From Chaunax sp. Z400 (lineage: Eukaryota; Chordata; Actinopteri; Lophiiformes; Chaunacidae), in contig CM075194.1 in the NCBI GenBank assembly GCA_037577475.1, forward strand, positions 10,000,492 through 10,064,491: a DNA stretch of 64,000 nt. The letters are read 5' to 3'. How positions within the stretch are numbered: the stretch's first letter is position 1; the number at the start of each line of letters is the position of its first letter. A program made the position numbers and the translations under genes. Shown here one piece after another: positions 51,881-63,700 of the stretch. The notes under the pieces are model-generated. The model made no database searches and was not told the DNA's origin. It saw only the letters and a list, made by a program, of their open reading frames with translations.

Positions 51881-52494
51881 TGATCAGCATCAATACTTCC
51901 AGATATTATAAAGAGGGGTATCATGATCAAGTGTTTTGGCCCTAATATTGTGTAGCTGTGATTACGAGTCTGATCAGATACTTCAATTTACAATGTGTCT
52001 GCTGTAAACAGTCGACAGTGGTGCAGCACTACCACTATATAAAATCTATTATCTACAAATATCTATAAACTATCCCTAACCCTAAGTATCCATCTAACCC
52101 TAACCTTACCCATCTCCACTTTGAGCAGCTAGAGTCTGGGACAAGTGAGGATTATAAATGGAACAAACCCACACACCGTTTAGCAGTATGTTAAAGGTTA
52201 TTGGTCAGCAGGCAGGAAAGAAGGCTCCAGGACCTACATGTTACAGCAAAGTTCAGCAAAGATCTTGAGAGGAATGCCCAAGATTTATCTGGTCCCATGG
52301 ATGAGGTCAAAGTGCATAATGGCACCATTCACCATTCAATGACAATTTTTTTTTTCCAAATTATATTCTTTTGAATTTTCAAATGAGTTCAAATGAGGAA
52401 AAGAAAAGCTGATGGGTGGTTTCGATAAAATTAAGGATGAAGGGAGACAGAAAATACTGCAATTCATGTATTCAATATTTAGACAGGACAACGG
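51881..52494. other. Non-coding DNA with telomere-like words
   Basis: Degenerate CCCTAA repeats occur at 52072-52085 and 52094-52107, short enough to be chance or a microsatellite rather than a true interstitial telomere. No gene is present. Confidence 0.5.
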
Positions 52495-52575
52495 GTAGAC
52501 CAGGAGAAACAGGAAGGTATGGAGAGGAGAGGAGAGGACAGAAGAGAGAGGAAAGAGGCAGAGAAGAAGTGTAGC
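52495..52575. repeat. Polypurine tract
   Basis: GAGGAGAGGAGAGGACAGAAG-type low complexity on the + strand, similar to 47500-47590. Confidence 0.75.
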
Positions 52576-53007
52576 AGAGAGGAGAGTCAAGATCAACCAC
52601 AGGATATTGGCAGTCTAGGCTAAAGCATTTTGTCAAATGTAAATCGACATCCATAGCTGTCTACAAATGTGTCTACAGCCCTTATTGTTTCAGCAGTTGC
52701 GGTGGCACAAAATAAAACTCGGGAACTAAAAACATTCTAAGGCAACAACTAGAATGTAGACTTACTTTTTAATGAAGGTTAAAGGATGATGATTTTCTTC
52801 CTTAAAACACCTTGTTGGTTTACTCCTTTAAAAAGTAGAAACAATATTCCTATTAGTGGCACCTAGCCATCAATAAAACCTCAGTAATCAACAAGCCCAA
52901 GCAAAGACCAAAAGGAGACCTGAGTATAAAAACAGAATGTTGATGTGGGATGACACAAAAATCAAAAGAGCTTTTTGTATCTCCTCTATGAATAACACCT
53001 GGTTACA
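52576..53007. other. Unique non-coding DNA
   Basis: Nothing recognised. Confidence 0.5.
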
Positions 53008-53195
53008 TTTTTCTTTATCTAGGCATTTTTAGCCTTTAACTGGTGACAGCCAGGACAGCCATAGATGACACAGGAAATGCAGGGGGAAGACATGCAGCAA
53101 AGGGTCGCAGGCGGAATCGAACCCACGCCGGCCGCTAGAGGGCGGTCCCCTTCATATATGGGGCACACGCTCCACCAACTGAGCTGAACGCATCA
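53008..53195 (-). mobile_element. tRNA-derived SINE
   Basis: On the minus strand the head carries an A-box-like CAGCTCAGTTGG (+ coordinates 53175-53186) and a perfect-looking B box GGTTCGATTCC (53113-53123), the internal promoter of RNA polymerase III. A tRNA-unrelated body follows ('ctgcgaccctttgctgcatg', then a C-run and 'ctgtcctggctg') and it ends near 'aaaggctaaaaatgcc'. The anticodon arm region is altered and no acceptor stem pairs, so it is not a functional tRNA gene. The layout matches an abundant teleost SINE I remember but cannot name with certainty. Confidence 0.8.
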
Positions 53196-53704
53196 CATCC
53201 GGTTGCATTCTCACTGAAACGGAACGAGTGGGTACTCTACAATCGGCACGTTTTTCCTCACCCTCCTTAACGCCACTGTTAAGTTCAAAAGAATTTTTCA
53301 AGATGAACTGATCAAGGTGAAAAAGTATAGAGGTTGAGATGTTCTTAGCAAGTACTTATTAGGAATTAATCTCATGCCAAACGTTGATGCAATGAAAGGT
53401 TTTGCCAAGATGCCACAAACCGACAGAGTTGACAGTGGAATCGTAGTTCCTTGCACATATGTGTTATTGTACATATGAAATATCAGGGACACACTGCTGC
53501 TTACTTTTCTGAGGGTGTATTAAATGACAATGACACTCATCCCTTCATGGTGACAGGATGAACACATCATGGTGATCAAAGCACTTGTGACACGCCTTGA
53601 GGAGACAGATGTATGCTTTCCGTGTTCTGGGTGGGGGTTATAAAACAATTCAAACAAAGTTTCTCTCTCCATCAATAAACATGTGTTTCTCTCTGATAAG
53701 GTGA
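53196..53704. other. Unique non-coding DNA
   Basis: Nothing recognised. Confidence 0.5.
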
Positions 53705-53742
53705 TCTCTCTCTCTCTCTCTCTCTGCCCTCTCTCTCTCTTC
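53705..53742. repeat. (CT)n microsatellite, interrupted
   Basis: Two CT arrays are interrupted by GCC at 53726-53728. Confidence 0.95.
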
Positions 53743-53842
53743 TTTGTAAATGTATAGTGCCACTGTATGATGAGAGCTCCTCACACAATGCTGCACAACT
53801 CAGGACCAATCTGTAATCAGAACATAAAGAAATCCGAAACAA

Positions 53843-53940
53843 ACGGTATGTAATTTCATCCGCTAGGGGTCTCTCAATCAAAACAATAACAAGAGACATA
53901 GTTCAATGATTTAATATAGAGGTAGCAACAAGCCCTCTAG
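53843..53940 (+). repeat. Dispersed repeat, family C, copy 2
   Basis: Shares 'tatgtaattt', 'ctaggggtctctcaatcaaa' and 'acaataacaagagacatag' with 25424-25500, in the same orientation. The ends are not sharp. Confidence 0.6.
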
Positions 53941-54034
53941 CAATTTCAGTAACATTTATCCAGATGTCACATGTTGACAAGTGGATATTCTATCAATAAC
54001 CCGAGAGACAGCGGGAGGGATTACAGGAGTTCAT

Positions 54035-54250
54035 TGTTACCTTCAACAAAGAGGTTATGTTCTTGCTAGCATTGGTTTGTTTGTCTGTCTGTCTGTTAGC
54101 AGGATTACTCAAAAAGTTGTTAACAGATTTTGATTATATTTTTGGGAGAGGTAGGGTATGGTCAATGGAATAATCCATGAGATTTTGGTGGTGATCCGCA
54201 ACATCATCTGGATCCAAAATTGTTTGAAGGATTCTTTACCTTTGTGGGAT
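54035..54250 (-). repeat. Dispersed teleost repeat, family E, minus copy
   Basis: The + strand reads 'caaagaggttatgttcttgc', 'ggtttgtttgtctgtctg', 'agcaggattactcaaaaag', 'gggtatggtcaatggaataa' and 'catctggatccaaaattg'. This is the reverse complement order of 51541-51880. It is convergent with that copy, their GGAGGTTAT-like ends facing each other about 2.2 kb apart. Non-coding. Confidence 0.72.
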
Positions 54251-54339
54251 AGGAGCAATTACACAATTTAACTTCATGGATAATGCCTACAATGCTTGGA
54301 CAAAACTTGCACAATGACATCCTCATAAGATCTACCACA

Positions 54340-55290
54340 CATCTGTTGTGGAGAGTTCAAAACAGGATCCAAATGCAGACAAAAAGTGGGCCAAAATATG
54401 AAGTGAACAAATAATATCTTTAATTAACCAACTCAGGATGAGCAGGCATGATGCATAACAAAAACAAAAGCCTATAAAGTCCATAAGGACAAAATAAAGT
54501 CCAACTGAGAATGCCAACGATATAATCCAGACAAAAAAAAATCCAAAGAGCAGGTAAAATCCAAAAAGATACACAAACTAATGTTTCAACCTCTCCCTGT
54601 CCTGCTCTCTCCTGCAGGAGACTGCAGTCAGGGATGGTTGTTAAACTCAAATCCAGCCACCTGTGTGGAGCTGCATACTCAGCTTATTTAAGACGAATCA
54701 TTCTCCCTATAGGCTCAACATCTCTGGATCTGATTTGGTTCTTCTTTTGTTTGATGTTTGCCATTATATTTACTTTTTATAATAAAACGCATTCAGCTGA
54801 TATGCAAACCTGTGTCTGTTCCCCTACTTTTTTTGGGGGGGGGGGAACACAATGAAATAACTTAAAGGGAAAACCAAGTAGAAATTCAGGAGATCACAGG
54901 AGGAGACTGGGGGCAAAGAGGGTGAGAAACACACAGAGTAAATCCGGACAGGTAAGGAGAGGAGATGGGGAACAGGTGGCACAGGGGGGAGGAGACAATT
55001 AGAGACAGGTGGGAATGATCAGACCATCACAGTGGAAAATGAAGAGGGAAGACATAAGGAGGATACAATAATAAACCAACATAAGACAGGGCAAATAGAC
55101 ACAGAGGGAGAGGGTGCGAACTGGAACTAAAGACGGAATACTAAAACACAGGCAGATGAACCAAGAGGGTAAAACAAATCCCAAGAAAAGACAGGAAGTG
55201 TAAAGCATCGGACATGACATGGAGAACTAAACTTCCAAAATAAAACAGGAAATAACCACAATTTAAAAACCCACTGTCACAGTTCTGTCC
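54340..55290 (-). mobile_element. LTR-like dispersed element, family B, copy 2, interrupted
   Basis: On the minus strand it runs from 'ggttatttcctgttttattt' (right end) through 'acttcctgtcttttc', 'cacctgttccccatctcctc', 'atttactctgtgtgtttctc' to 'attaaagatatt' and 'gtctgcatttggatcct' at the left end. The same ordered words occur on the + strand at 16848-17345. A foreign segment of opposite orientation interrupts it at about 54597-54855. The body is longer than copy 1 because of extra pyrimidine-rich sequence at about 55020-55230. No coding potential. Confidence 0.65.
54597..54855 (+). mobile_element. Nested insertion, solo-LTR-like
   Basis: This segment breaks family B copy 2 and reads in the opposite direction. 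It has a TATA-like 'cttatttaagacg', a poly-A signal in 'aataaaacgc' and a T7G11 junction (54828-54845) near its right end. This layout suggests a small LTR or non-autonomous retroelement. Exact ends and target-site duplication are not resolved, and the family is unknown to me. Confidence 0.45.
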
Positions 55291-55984
55291 ACTATAAAAT
55301 CAGCTATGAACATCTTTCTGAAAACCAGCATATTAAGAGTATATAGAAACAATATAGAAATAATAAAAATGACTAGTTATTTGTAGATAATTGATCTCAT
55401 GCTAGCTCCAAATATTAACAAGGAAATCTAGTATTGACCCTAAACTAAAATATTAAATCCAACATAACACTGGACACTCAGATGTTTTATTATAAAATAA
55501 TCTGTTGATTAGTTTATCAATGTCAATATAGAAACTTCATTCCACTTTCATGACAATTTTTTATTTTTTATTTTAAAACAGGTATCCCAGTTTTGAGAAA
55601 TGCTGCATACCTTCACACAGAAGAAGCCATGGATACAATTTGAAATTACAGCCCTGATTCCAAAAAGAAAGCTGGGATATGAAACAGAATGCAATCATTT
55701 TGCCACTCCTCTAACCTAAATTCAATCAAATACAGTACAAAGACAAGATATTTAATGTTCAAACTGATAGATTTTTTTAAATAGCAGGCAATAGTATCAT
55801 GATTGGGAAACAAACATTATCAATCCTCTATCGTCACTGTTCATGTTGTTGTCAGGACGTTTGCGTCTTCACTGCCATCTCTGTGTGTGTGGCTGTGGCT
55901 TTTCGCAATTCTGATCCAGCGTGAGCAAATGGAAATAACAGAGGTTTAGAATAAAAAGATGAGTGAGGCTGAGGTCACCCTTGT
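55291..55984. other. AT-rich non-coding DNA
   Basis: No gene is supported. The sequence 55655-55760 ('gccctgattccaaaaagaaagctgggat' region) resembles a fish repeat word order, but I could not confirm it. Confidence 0.45.
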
Positions 55985-56170
55985 AAGGTTCAGTCAGAGT
56001 GTGAGGACCCAAGCACAGACATGATAAGAGACACAGGGAGAGAAGTTAAGGTATTTCACATCAGAATCCAAAAAAACAAGCAGGGGTAAAACCAGCAAGA
56101 AGCCCACAGCAGGCAACAGTATCAAAAAGGGTAAGGCAGTCAGAGTCCAAATATAGGCAGGTCATCATCA
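55985..56170 (-). repeat. Family B-related repeat fragment
   Basis: 'gtgaggacccaagcacagac', then 'cagaatccaaaaaaacaagc' and 'aggcagtcagagtccaaata' resemble, in minus orientation, the 3' part of LTR-like dispersed elements of the same style as 54340-55290 ('aggatccaaatgcagac'). It is short and diverged. Confidence 0.45.
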
Positions 56171-57382
56171 GCCACAGGAGGGCGCTATACTCACTTATTT
56201 CACCAAACTGTCAGCTGTGTGTTGTTTGTGAAGACTCATAAGATCCTTTTGATGAGCTAGAATTTGTTGCTTGTGGCTCTCTCCTCCTTTTGGACCTTTT
56301 TCAAACTCGTCTTGACCTTACAGTAACATGGATATGTTTGTGATTAAATATGCACTTCAATGTCATGCCAATGCAAAATAGTCTCATATGCTGCCACTTG
56401 ATGGCAGTACACACCACAAGAAAAACTTGACAATGACTCAGTTCAAGTTTCACCCTAGCAACAAGAGTTCCTGCTTGCATTTACACACCTACATGCTTAT
56501 GATGCCCCTCCACTTCGCACAAACAATCCATTACAAGTACATATAAGCACACTAGCTCCAGTGCAGCTGTATATTTACAGAATAAAGGTTGATGATGACT
56601 ACATATTAACTCATTCAAACAAACAGTAGTGTCTCTGCATACATAAGCAATAAACAATGGAATTTAAACGCATGAAAAATCGTTATAGGTAAATTGATTG
56701 AAGAAGAGGAAGAAGACTCTGTCATACAGCCCACTTAAAGCCTCTTACAGTGTGAATGGAAGCATTTTGATTTTTGACTCTCCGGTCATGGTTAGAGTCA
56801 ATGTTACAGGCTCTAAGAGAAGAATTAGTCGCCCCACTTTGACCCGCTTTCCTTTGCTCTCCTCCCTTTTCTTTCTGTATTTTCCGACTCTACTTCCCTC
56901 ACCCCATCACAAGTACACACAGGCAGTGTTTATTTGTCCCATTTGAGGACAGTCCAGAGATCTTTGCGCTGTGTAAGAGATCAAAAAAATCAATGCAAAA
57001 ATCAATTGGCTCTGCAAGTCTCAAGACTGCCATGCAGTAAATTGGCTCTGAATGACAACACTAATGTGAACCATCTTTTTCTTCCTTTCTCTAAAATCAT
57101 GTCAAGGGATGTTTGACTGAGAGCATGTGATTGGTTTTGTGGTATTGTCATTCCCAAGGGGCCAAACAAAAAAAAAAAAACTGAAAACAAGCCTCTGTGG
57201 TTTTTTTGATAATACTTAAGGGATGAATAATAGTTTTGTTAAATTGACTCCATTTTCTGGACAAATCCATCTAAGTCTCTTTTCCATACTTGTGACTCGT
57301 TTGAGAGCTGAACTTCATCGTGATAGTCAAATTTGTCAGAACTTTGAAAAGACATACTTGCTATAGGAAGCAGACTGATAAC
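56171..57382. other. Unique non-coding DNA
   Basis: No gene is supported. An A12-13 run lies at about 57168-57180. Confidence 0.5.
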
Positions 57383-57509
57383 CCCAGATCAATTAAGAGC
57401 CCTATAGTTTTCCGGTCTACACGTGTGCTGGTGGGTGACAGACATATAAACCATAGAGGCCACCTTCCCCCATACTTTTAGGGCTCTTTAATTAACTCTT
57501 TGATCTGGG
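57383..57509. other. Long imperfect inverted repeat
   Basis: The left arm reads CCCAGATCA then ATTAAGAGCCCTA (57383-57404). The right arm (57479-57509) is, in reverse complement, CCCAGATCA + 8 extra bases + ATTAA + A + GAGCCCTA. So 22 left-arm bases pair with the right arm across a 74-nt loop that contains an E-box palindrome ACACGTGT (about 57419-57426) and a further GGTGG/CCACC pair. No coding potential. It could be a structured transcript, a palindromic regulatory element or the termini of a tiny foldback element. Confidence 0.6.
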
Positions 57510-58884
57510 TGCTACGTGGTGAGGTAAGGCCAGAGGCAGCTCAGAGGGCAGAATGGATAGTATTTTGTATACAGGACACCACAGCAGGATAAGAGAAAAA
57601 TGCTGACATACTCCTGTATGGCTCTAAATGAAAGTTTAAACTCTTGTTTACTTTGGCTCCAGTTTGGAATTGTGTAATGTCAGGGTAATGCAGGGTGTTA
57701 ACACTGTTTGCTACACTGTACACAGCAATTAAAGAGGAAGTTGTGCATGCTGATACACGTTAAAATCCAGCTGTTTGATTCTATAGCAAAATCCACATTG
57801 TGGTTGCGTCTTCATTTTCTATTTCTGTGACAAAAGGGGAAATTCAAAGACACTGACATGACTTGACAGTCAGTGGAGTGTATTGGGATTTGAGGTGTTC
57901 GAATTAAAGGGACAGTAGGTCTGGAAAGTTTTAAAAGAAACAGTAAACCCACTTTGTTGGTTGGAATATGCATCACCATGGAAAGACTTAATAACAATGC
58001 GTGAAGCAATGAAAATTACGCAGCTCTTACTTGAAAGAAATAATTAATTGCTCTCAGGTTGCTATCCAGAGAAGTTTGTTCATTCCGGCACGTGCGTGCA
58101 CACACTCTCGAAGGTAGGCAGGAAAGCAATTTTACACCCCAGCCAACACACACCAATGCACACAGACACACAGGTGCACATTGAACCTTGGCTGCAAGCG
58201 GAACCAGGGCTTGGAACTGGATGTGCAACCAAGTGTGTGTAATTGAACCTGCAGCTCTCCTCCACTGTGCAGTGGAAAGAAGAATAGGGCCTGGGCCACA
58301 TTCCAGCCCTACCTCCCTGGGTGAGAGACAGTATTCAGCATTCCTCTGCCTGCCTATCAGGCCAGGTGCATTCCACATTCACATACACTTTGACAAAAAA
58401 ACACACTGTTCCAGCAACACTCGTGTACGCTTAATCACAAATACAACATGTGTAGGCATGTGCGTTCATACCCATGTGCATACAAGCACTTACAGGTGAA
58501 AGCAGCATGACACCCAAATATGAAATAGTTTATTACCTTATCGTTAACATTCTGCTGAACACACACCACCCACAAAGATCTGTGTAAGAGACACATATAG
58601 AACATACTGTACATATTTTCTACACACACACATGCTCACATGAACACACGTAGGCTTAAACAGCAACATGCTAGCATGGCCTGTGCAGTGGGCCTGCTGT
58701 GTGCTACATTATGTGGAGAAAAAAATGCTCTCTGCCTCTTTAATTCTTGTATGATTCAGTCATTTTTAATGCATGGAGGCTGAGCTATTTAAAGAGCAGG
58801 GGTTGAATAAACTGTGAATGTACAGCCTCTTTTTGAAGTTCATACAGTGCTGCAATGCTCTGTGAGTCACACATGACAGTGCAG

Positions 58885-58886
<2 letters not shown>
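57510..58886. other. Unique non-coding DNA
   Basis: No gene is supported. The stretch 58090-58640 is rich in ACACAC/GTGTG-like words that give spurious histidine/threonine and cysteine/valine frames. Confidence 0.5.

Positions 58887-58944
<58 letters not shown>
58887..58944. repeat. (GT)29 microsatellite
   Basis: A perfect 58-bp GT array, which lies inside the 139-codon minus frame at 58766-59185 and makes that frame spurious. Confidence 0.98.
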
Positions 58945-58946
<2 letters not shown>

Positions 58947-59379
58947 ATACGGGTCTTTCCTTTCATTTTTCTTTCAATTTGTTTAGGTTCTTTCCTCTCT
59001 AGACAAGAATAACATAGGAAATCCCAGGTAGTCTTTATGTGACCGAGCACGGCACAGACAGGAAGAATGTGAATGATCAAATCTCGAGGGTGAGGCAAGT
59101 TAAGGGAATAAAAGGAGTTCCTGGGAGAAATCTCCCAAGAAAATGGGATGGAGAGATAGATGAATTGATGAGAACAGGACCTCATGCAAACACGGTTTCA
59201 TCTGCAGGCTTGGCCAAATGTAAAGGCACAACAACCCCAGAACAAAAGCTCCATTCAGTTTAACGCACTGCTTCCCTTCCACACTATTCCACCATCAGAC
59301 AGAGAAAAAGGTTGTTGGTTACATGCTGTTTGACAGGCACGGGACTCCATGGTTGACAAGCCCTGAATCAGACCATTAC
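58945..59379. other. Unique non-coding DNA
   Basis: Nothing recognised. Confidence 0.5.
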
Positions 59380-59585
59380 TGTCTGGCTTTCCTCCCTCAC
59401 CGTTACGCTCACTTCACCTATTCTTCCAATCCCCTTTGCTATCCTTGTCCTTTTTCTCCTTCCTTGTCTCTCATCCTTCACGTCCCTCCATTTCTTCTCC
59501 TCCACATCCCCGTTCATGTCTGCTGGTAGAGCGAGCCAATTCCCGCCCTTCTCCCACTCACCCCACCCCACCTTCCTCAGCCCAC
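59380..59585. repeat. Polypyrimidine-rich tract
   Basis: C/T-dominated low-complexity DNA on the + strand (TCCTTTTTCTCC and similar words). Confidence 0.7.
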
Positions 59586-59695
59586 TTCTCATCCATTTCC
59601 ATGTGGTGACTTTTCATCAGTGAAGTGCCTTTCTGGCCCAACTACCCCCAACCCACCTACTCCTTCCGCCGCTCACTGAATGGATGCAACATTAA

Positions 59696-59713
59696 AGAGA
59701 GAGAGAGAGAGAG
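59696..59713. repeat. (GA)9 microsatellite
   Basis: A short GA array in unique DNA. Confidence 0.93.
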
Positions 59714-60479
59714 TGTGAGAGAGCTGAAACCGTCCTCCCTTCCTTTCACAAGTGCCACCCCTTTGGCTGAAGCAGAAGTGGTATGTTCCACAGCAAGGAC
59801 TGCAGAAGTTGAGAGAGCACATTGTTTATAATCTGGCATTACAGGGGTCACTTCCTGACTCGTGTGTCCGCTCCTTGAGCCCTGTGGCGATCCCTTCAGT
59901 TCCCCCACCTCCTTGTGTGACCATCCATTGGCCAAGTAGCCCAGGGCTTTTGCACAAACCCAGTTCTTCCCCTTTTGTATAGGAAAGTTTCAACATCTGA
60001 AAACAATCAAATAATCTGGTCACAATGCGTCTCCTTGTGGAGGGGTGCTGGTGGTTCCCAGATGAGCGGGAGGATTAAGAGGAGGAAGCCATAAGGATGA
60101 GAAAGAGAGGGATTGGGGCAAGGGCAAGGGGGCGGGTGGAAACGTATTGTTACTGGGTTTTCATGTGTTTGTGTGTATAAGTAGTTTTGAGTGAAGTGGT
60201 GTTTGAGAGACAGGGAAGACATCTGAAATCTGAAGAGTAATATGAGGAAACATGTCTGACTCAGAGGTTTTACACTCGCAGTCCTTTATTCCTTCTTGTT
60301 TGATGTGGAGTGAAAATATTTTGGACATGTTTATTTCACAGAAAAAGCATCAACCTCTTTGTGAAATTCACAATGTTAGACAATCAAAGCATTTAAATGC
60401 TGAATTTAAGCCATAACATGGTGGAATGGGTCAAACTAACTCAACGACCTCTACATATTTAAGTTGTATAACTTGAAAA
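59714..60479. other. Unique non-coding DNA
   Basis: No gene is supported; a purine-rich patch lies at about 60066-60140. Confidence 0.5.
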
Positions 60480-60700
60480 ATATTTGAGAATTTGCTTATT
60501 TGATTTGTTGTTGTGGGTTTGATGAGAGGATCAATATCATTCTCGTGTCTGTACAGTCAGGAGCCAGCAGCCAATTAGCTTAGCTTAGCACAAAGACTGG
60601 AAACTGCTACAAATACATAGCCTGGCTGTTTCCAAAGTTTAAAAATCTGCCTACCAGCACCTCTAAGGTTGATTTACAGACCCATTATGTTTTTCTTTTT
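60480..60700 (+). repeat. Dispersed teleost repeat, family F
   Basis: 'atttgcttatttgatttg', 'gatgagaggatcaatatcat', 'cgtgtctgtacagtcaggag', 'ccagcagccaattagcttag' and 'cttagcacaaagactggaaa', 'gcctaccagcacctctaagg' match in order an abundant percomorph interspersed repeat I remember (hallmark TTAGCTTAGCTTAGCA and AAAGACTGGAAAC). Class unknown; diverged single copy here. Confidence 0.75.
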
Positions 60701-63700
60701 AACTGAACCATAAGAAACATTAGCTATTTTCCCCTGTTTCTTTCTCATTCCCCATCTTCTCCTGTGTGTCTCATGCTCTTCTTTCTTAGAATGGTTAATA
60801 GTCATCTGTAACTTCCACTCCAACATATTCATTAATCCCTTCTATCCTGTGGGGCTGGATGATGATTACAGGGAAGCCAACTGAAGCCGCCCAAATAAAC
60901 ACCCCTCAGGCAACAAAGGCCTGTCCACCTCACCCTAAACACAGCTTCCCTGGTTGGATCAGGTTTCTATCAAGCCCACGCACAACATGCAAACAATAGG
61001 AAGTAACAGAGTCTCGAGCTCTGAAAAAACTAACTGTGGCTGAAAACAATTTAGTTTCCCATTTTTTGGTAACTGAGACTGCAGCAAATGGTACAAATTT
61101 ACTGTAGAGCAGATCTTTAGTCTTTTAAACTCTTTTGAAGTTAAGTTTGAAACTTAACGACAAATCCAAATGTCTTACCCTCATAACACTAATGTATAAC
61201 ACTGTACATAGAAAGCAATATAATACAATATAAAACAAAAAGTACAATGCCACACTTTTTACCTCTGTTCATTCTAAGCATAAGTGTAGCACACATATTA
61301 TCTCCCACATTAAAACACACTTTCAAACATTTAAAGAATTTACACAATTTCTGACATGTGTTCTCATCAAGAACTTGGCAGCAATAATGACCTTACATCT
61401 CAGCCTATAGTGCATGGTCAAAAGCCCGACTCTTAACACTCAACACACTTTACTCATTTAGTTAACCACATCAATCTCTAACCACAAAAATCTTAAACAA
61501 TTACCTCCATACTGCTTGAATAACATAAAAGATTTCTCAACCTACATTCTAAAGATGATTAAGCAATGTAATAAATGTTTGCATCTTGAGTTCCACACTT
61601 GTCTTATGCATATACACACAGTCAGAGAGACTGGAACACTGCACATAGTCAAACATGCCTGAGGGCCCTCACACTTCCTTCCCCTCCAGCCACTACACCT
61701 TTCCTGCTCGGCACCCTACAATTAGCATGCCTAAAAGTTGCAAGCTTCCAAGGCCAGGCCCACACTAATCATAGGTGTGTATTGTTGTGTTCAGCTGCCA
61801 GGCCCTTAAAATCAGCACCTCCTGTTTAAGCCGCGCCTCTTGGCCCAGATTGCTGTGAGTCCAATGACGTTGTTCAAGGGGTCCCACAGACAAACTGGAG
61901 AAAACCCACAGGTGAAGAATGCTTGGAAAACAATCATATTTGCCCATTCAGAAAACCAGAAGTCTACACATCAACAAAAGTCACAAAAACTAAAAGAAGT
62001 TTAAAAGTAACTAAATGGGTAAAAGGAGAGAGGTAAATAAAAGGCAAGAGATCCTGAGATTAGGTTATTTACAAAGAGCTGTCATCAGCCATCTCCGGTC
62101 TTTCTCACTAGAAGCCCTGAGGTCTCTGCAGACTGTATGGCGGCAACTACACAGACACTGAATTTCCTTTCCATAGTCGCTGTACAAAGAGAGTCCTTCA
62201 CTTCTCTCTTGTGACCAGAGGCTGCTTGAGCTGGTGATCACATCACCTGTGTCTGATTTTCTCAATCCAACACTGGGAATGAATCTCCTGCGCTACTTTG
62301 AATAAAAGTGGCCATGAAGAGATGTTACTGTTTTTTTTAATACCATAAACTAAATTGGTTTGCCTCTCAGCATGTTCCATGGTGAATTTTCAGTTCTTAA
62401 AATATCTCAAATCTCACACCGTCTGGATCTCCTGTGAATTCCCCATTTGTTAATTCAGTGTAATTCAATTTTTTTTATTACATGCAAACAGCCATACAAA
62501 ATAGGCATTACAGAGCATGACTGTCCACTTCAAACCTACCCACAGGTTGACACAGACTAATTAAAGTAACTAAAGTTCATAAGTGGAATACATTAAATCC
62601 ATGAAAAAGCTAAATAACTTTACAACATGAGTCAGTGCTTAAGTTAACACTGACAAATGAAGACATGTCTACAATCCAGACTATGATTTGCAAATAATTT
62701 CAGCCAATTTCCTAAAAATCAAGGAAGATCCTATTTGTGTCGGCCTCTGCTGAATGAGGTTTGTGTTGAGCTAAACACATCCTTTAAGCTGTGGTTGCTT
62801 GTTGGCAATATAGGAATGTTAGTTTGTTAAGCTTTATAAAGAATATTGTGATGACCCGGATAACACTCAGAGAAAGAGAGAGAAGCCAAGGGATTCTTCT
62901 GTTAGCTAAACATCCTGCTGCCTTTTTTTAAGTACACTGCAGTGTGTCGTGTTCACTGTGTGAAAAACACAGGAAATGCTCATCCACATTTGTGAAATGA
63001 GAAAGAGGGTTGACTTCCTGAACCCTGAATACTCTAAAGAATAGAGGAATGCTTGTGGGAAATTCATGGTCATTGCTTTTTCTGCTCTATTTGAAACAAG
63101 GGACACTTTAGTTGGGTTTGTAAGCTTGATCTTGACAGCTGAAACCCAATTCAAAAGGGAAAAAGTGATGACAAGAGGCCGCATCTCAGACAGAGATGGT
63201 CTTCTGTAACTTCATTACCCAATATGAGACATTGAGTAAATAAGCAGACATAACATCCTCACTGGACTGACATTTGTGATTTTTGGTGAGAAAACAATCA
63301 CAAGAGACAATTCACCTTTGCTTTTATTCAGCCACCAGTATAGTAATACACACCCCAGACAGAATATCTAGTCAAATACCAAAAGCAGTGTATAAAATGT
63401 GTCAGGGCTGCACATGTTCGGGTCATGTATGCATGGGCTATCTATATATAGTGGCACAGAGTGATGTTTTATAGTCTCTGCAACATAAGGCTGTGGCAAA
63501 AGCTGTATGAAAGCCAGAGAAATACAAAGAAACTTCTCACACAACATGCTGTCACTATGACAACCAGGCAGAATCATTTATCCTGATCTCTTGCCACTCC
63601 ACACAGAACAGAAATCCAATGGCATTTAAGTCTTACGCAACCAGGCCACTGATTCGCTCTGCAAGGCTTTTAACACATTTGCAAATAGAATTCATAGGTG

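Noticed and set aside
52072..52107. Interstitial telomere
   Set aside because: Only about four degenerate CCCTAA units; too short to call.
53105..53187. Functional tRNA gene
   Set aside because: Only the A and B boxes are preserved; no acceptor-stem pairing, altered anticodon region, and a SINE body follows.
58766..59185. 139-codon minus frame
   Set aside because: It passes through the (GT)29 array and is a microsatellite artefact.
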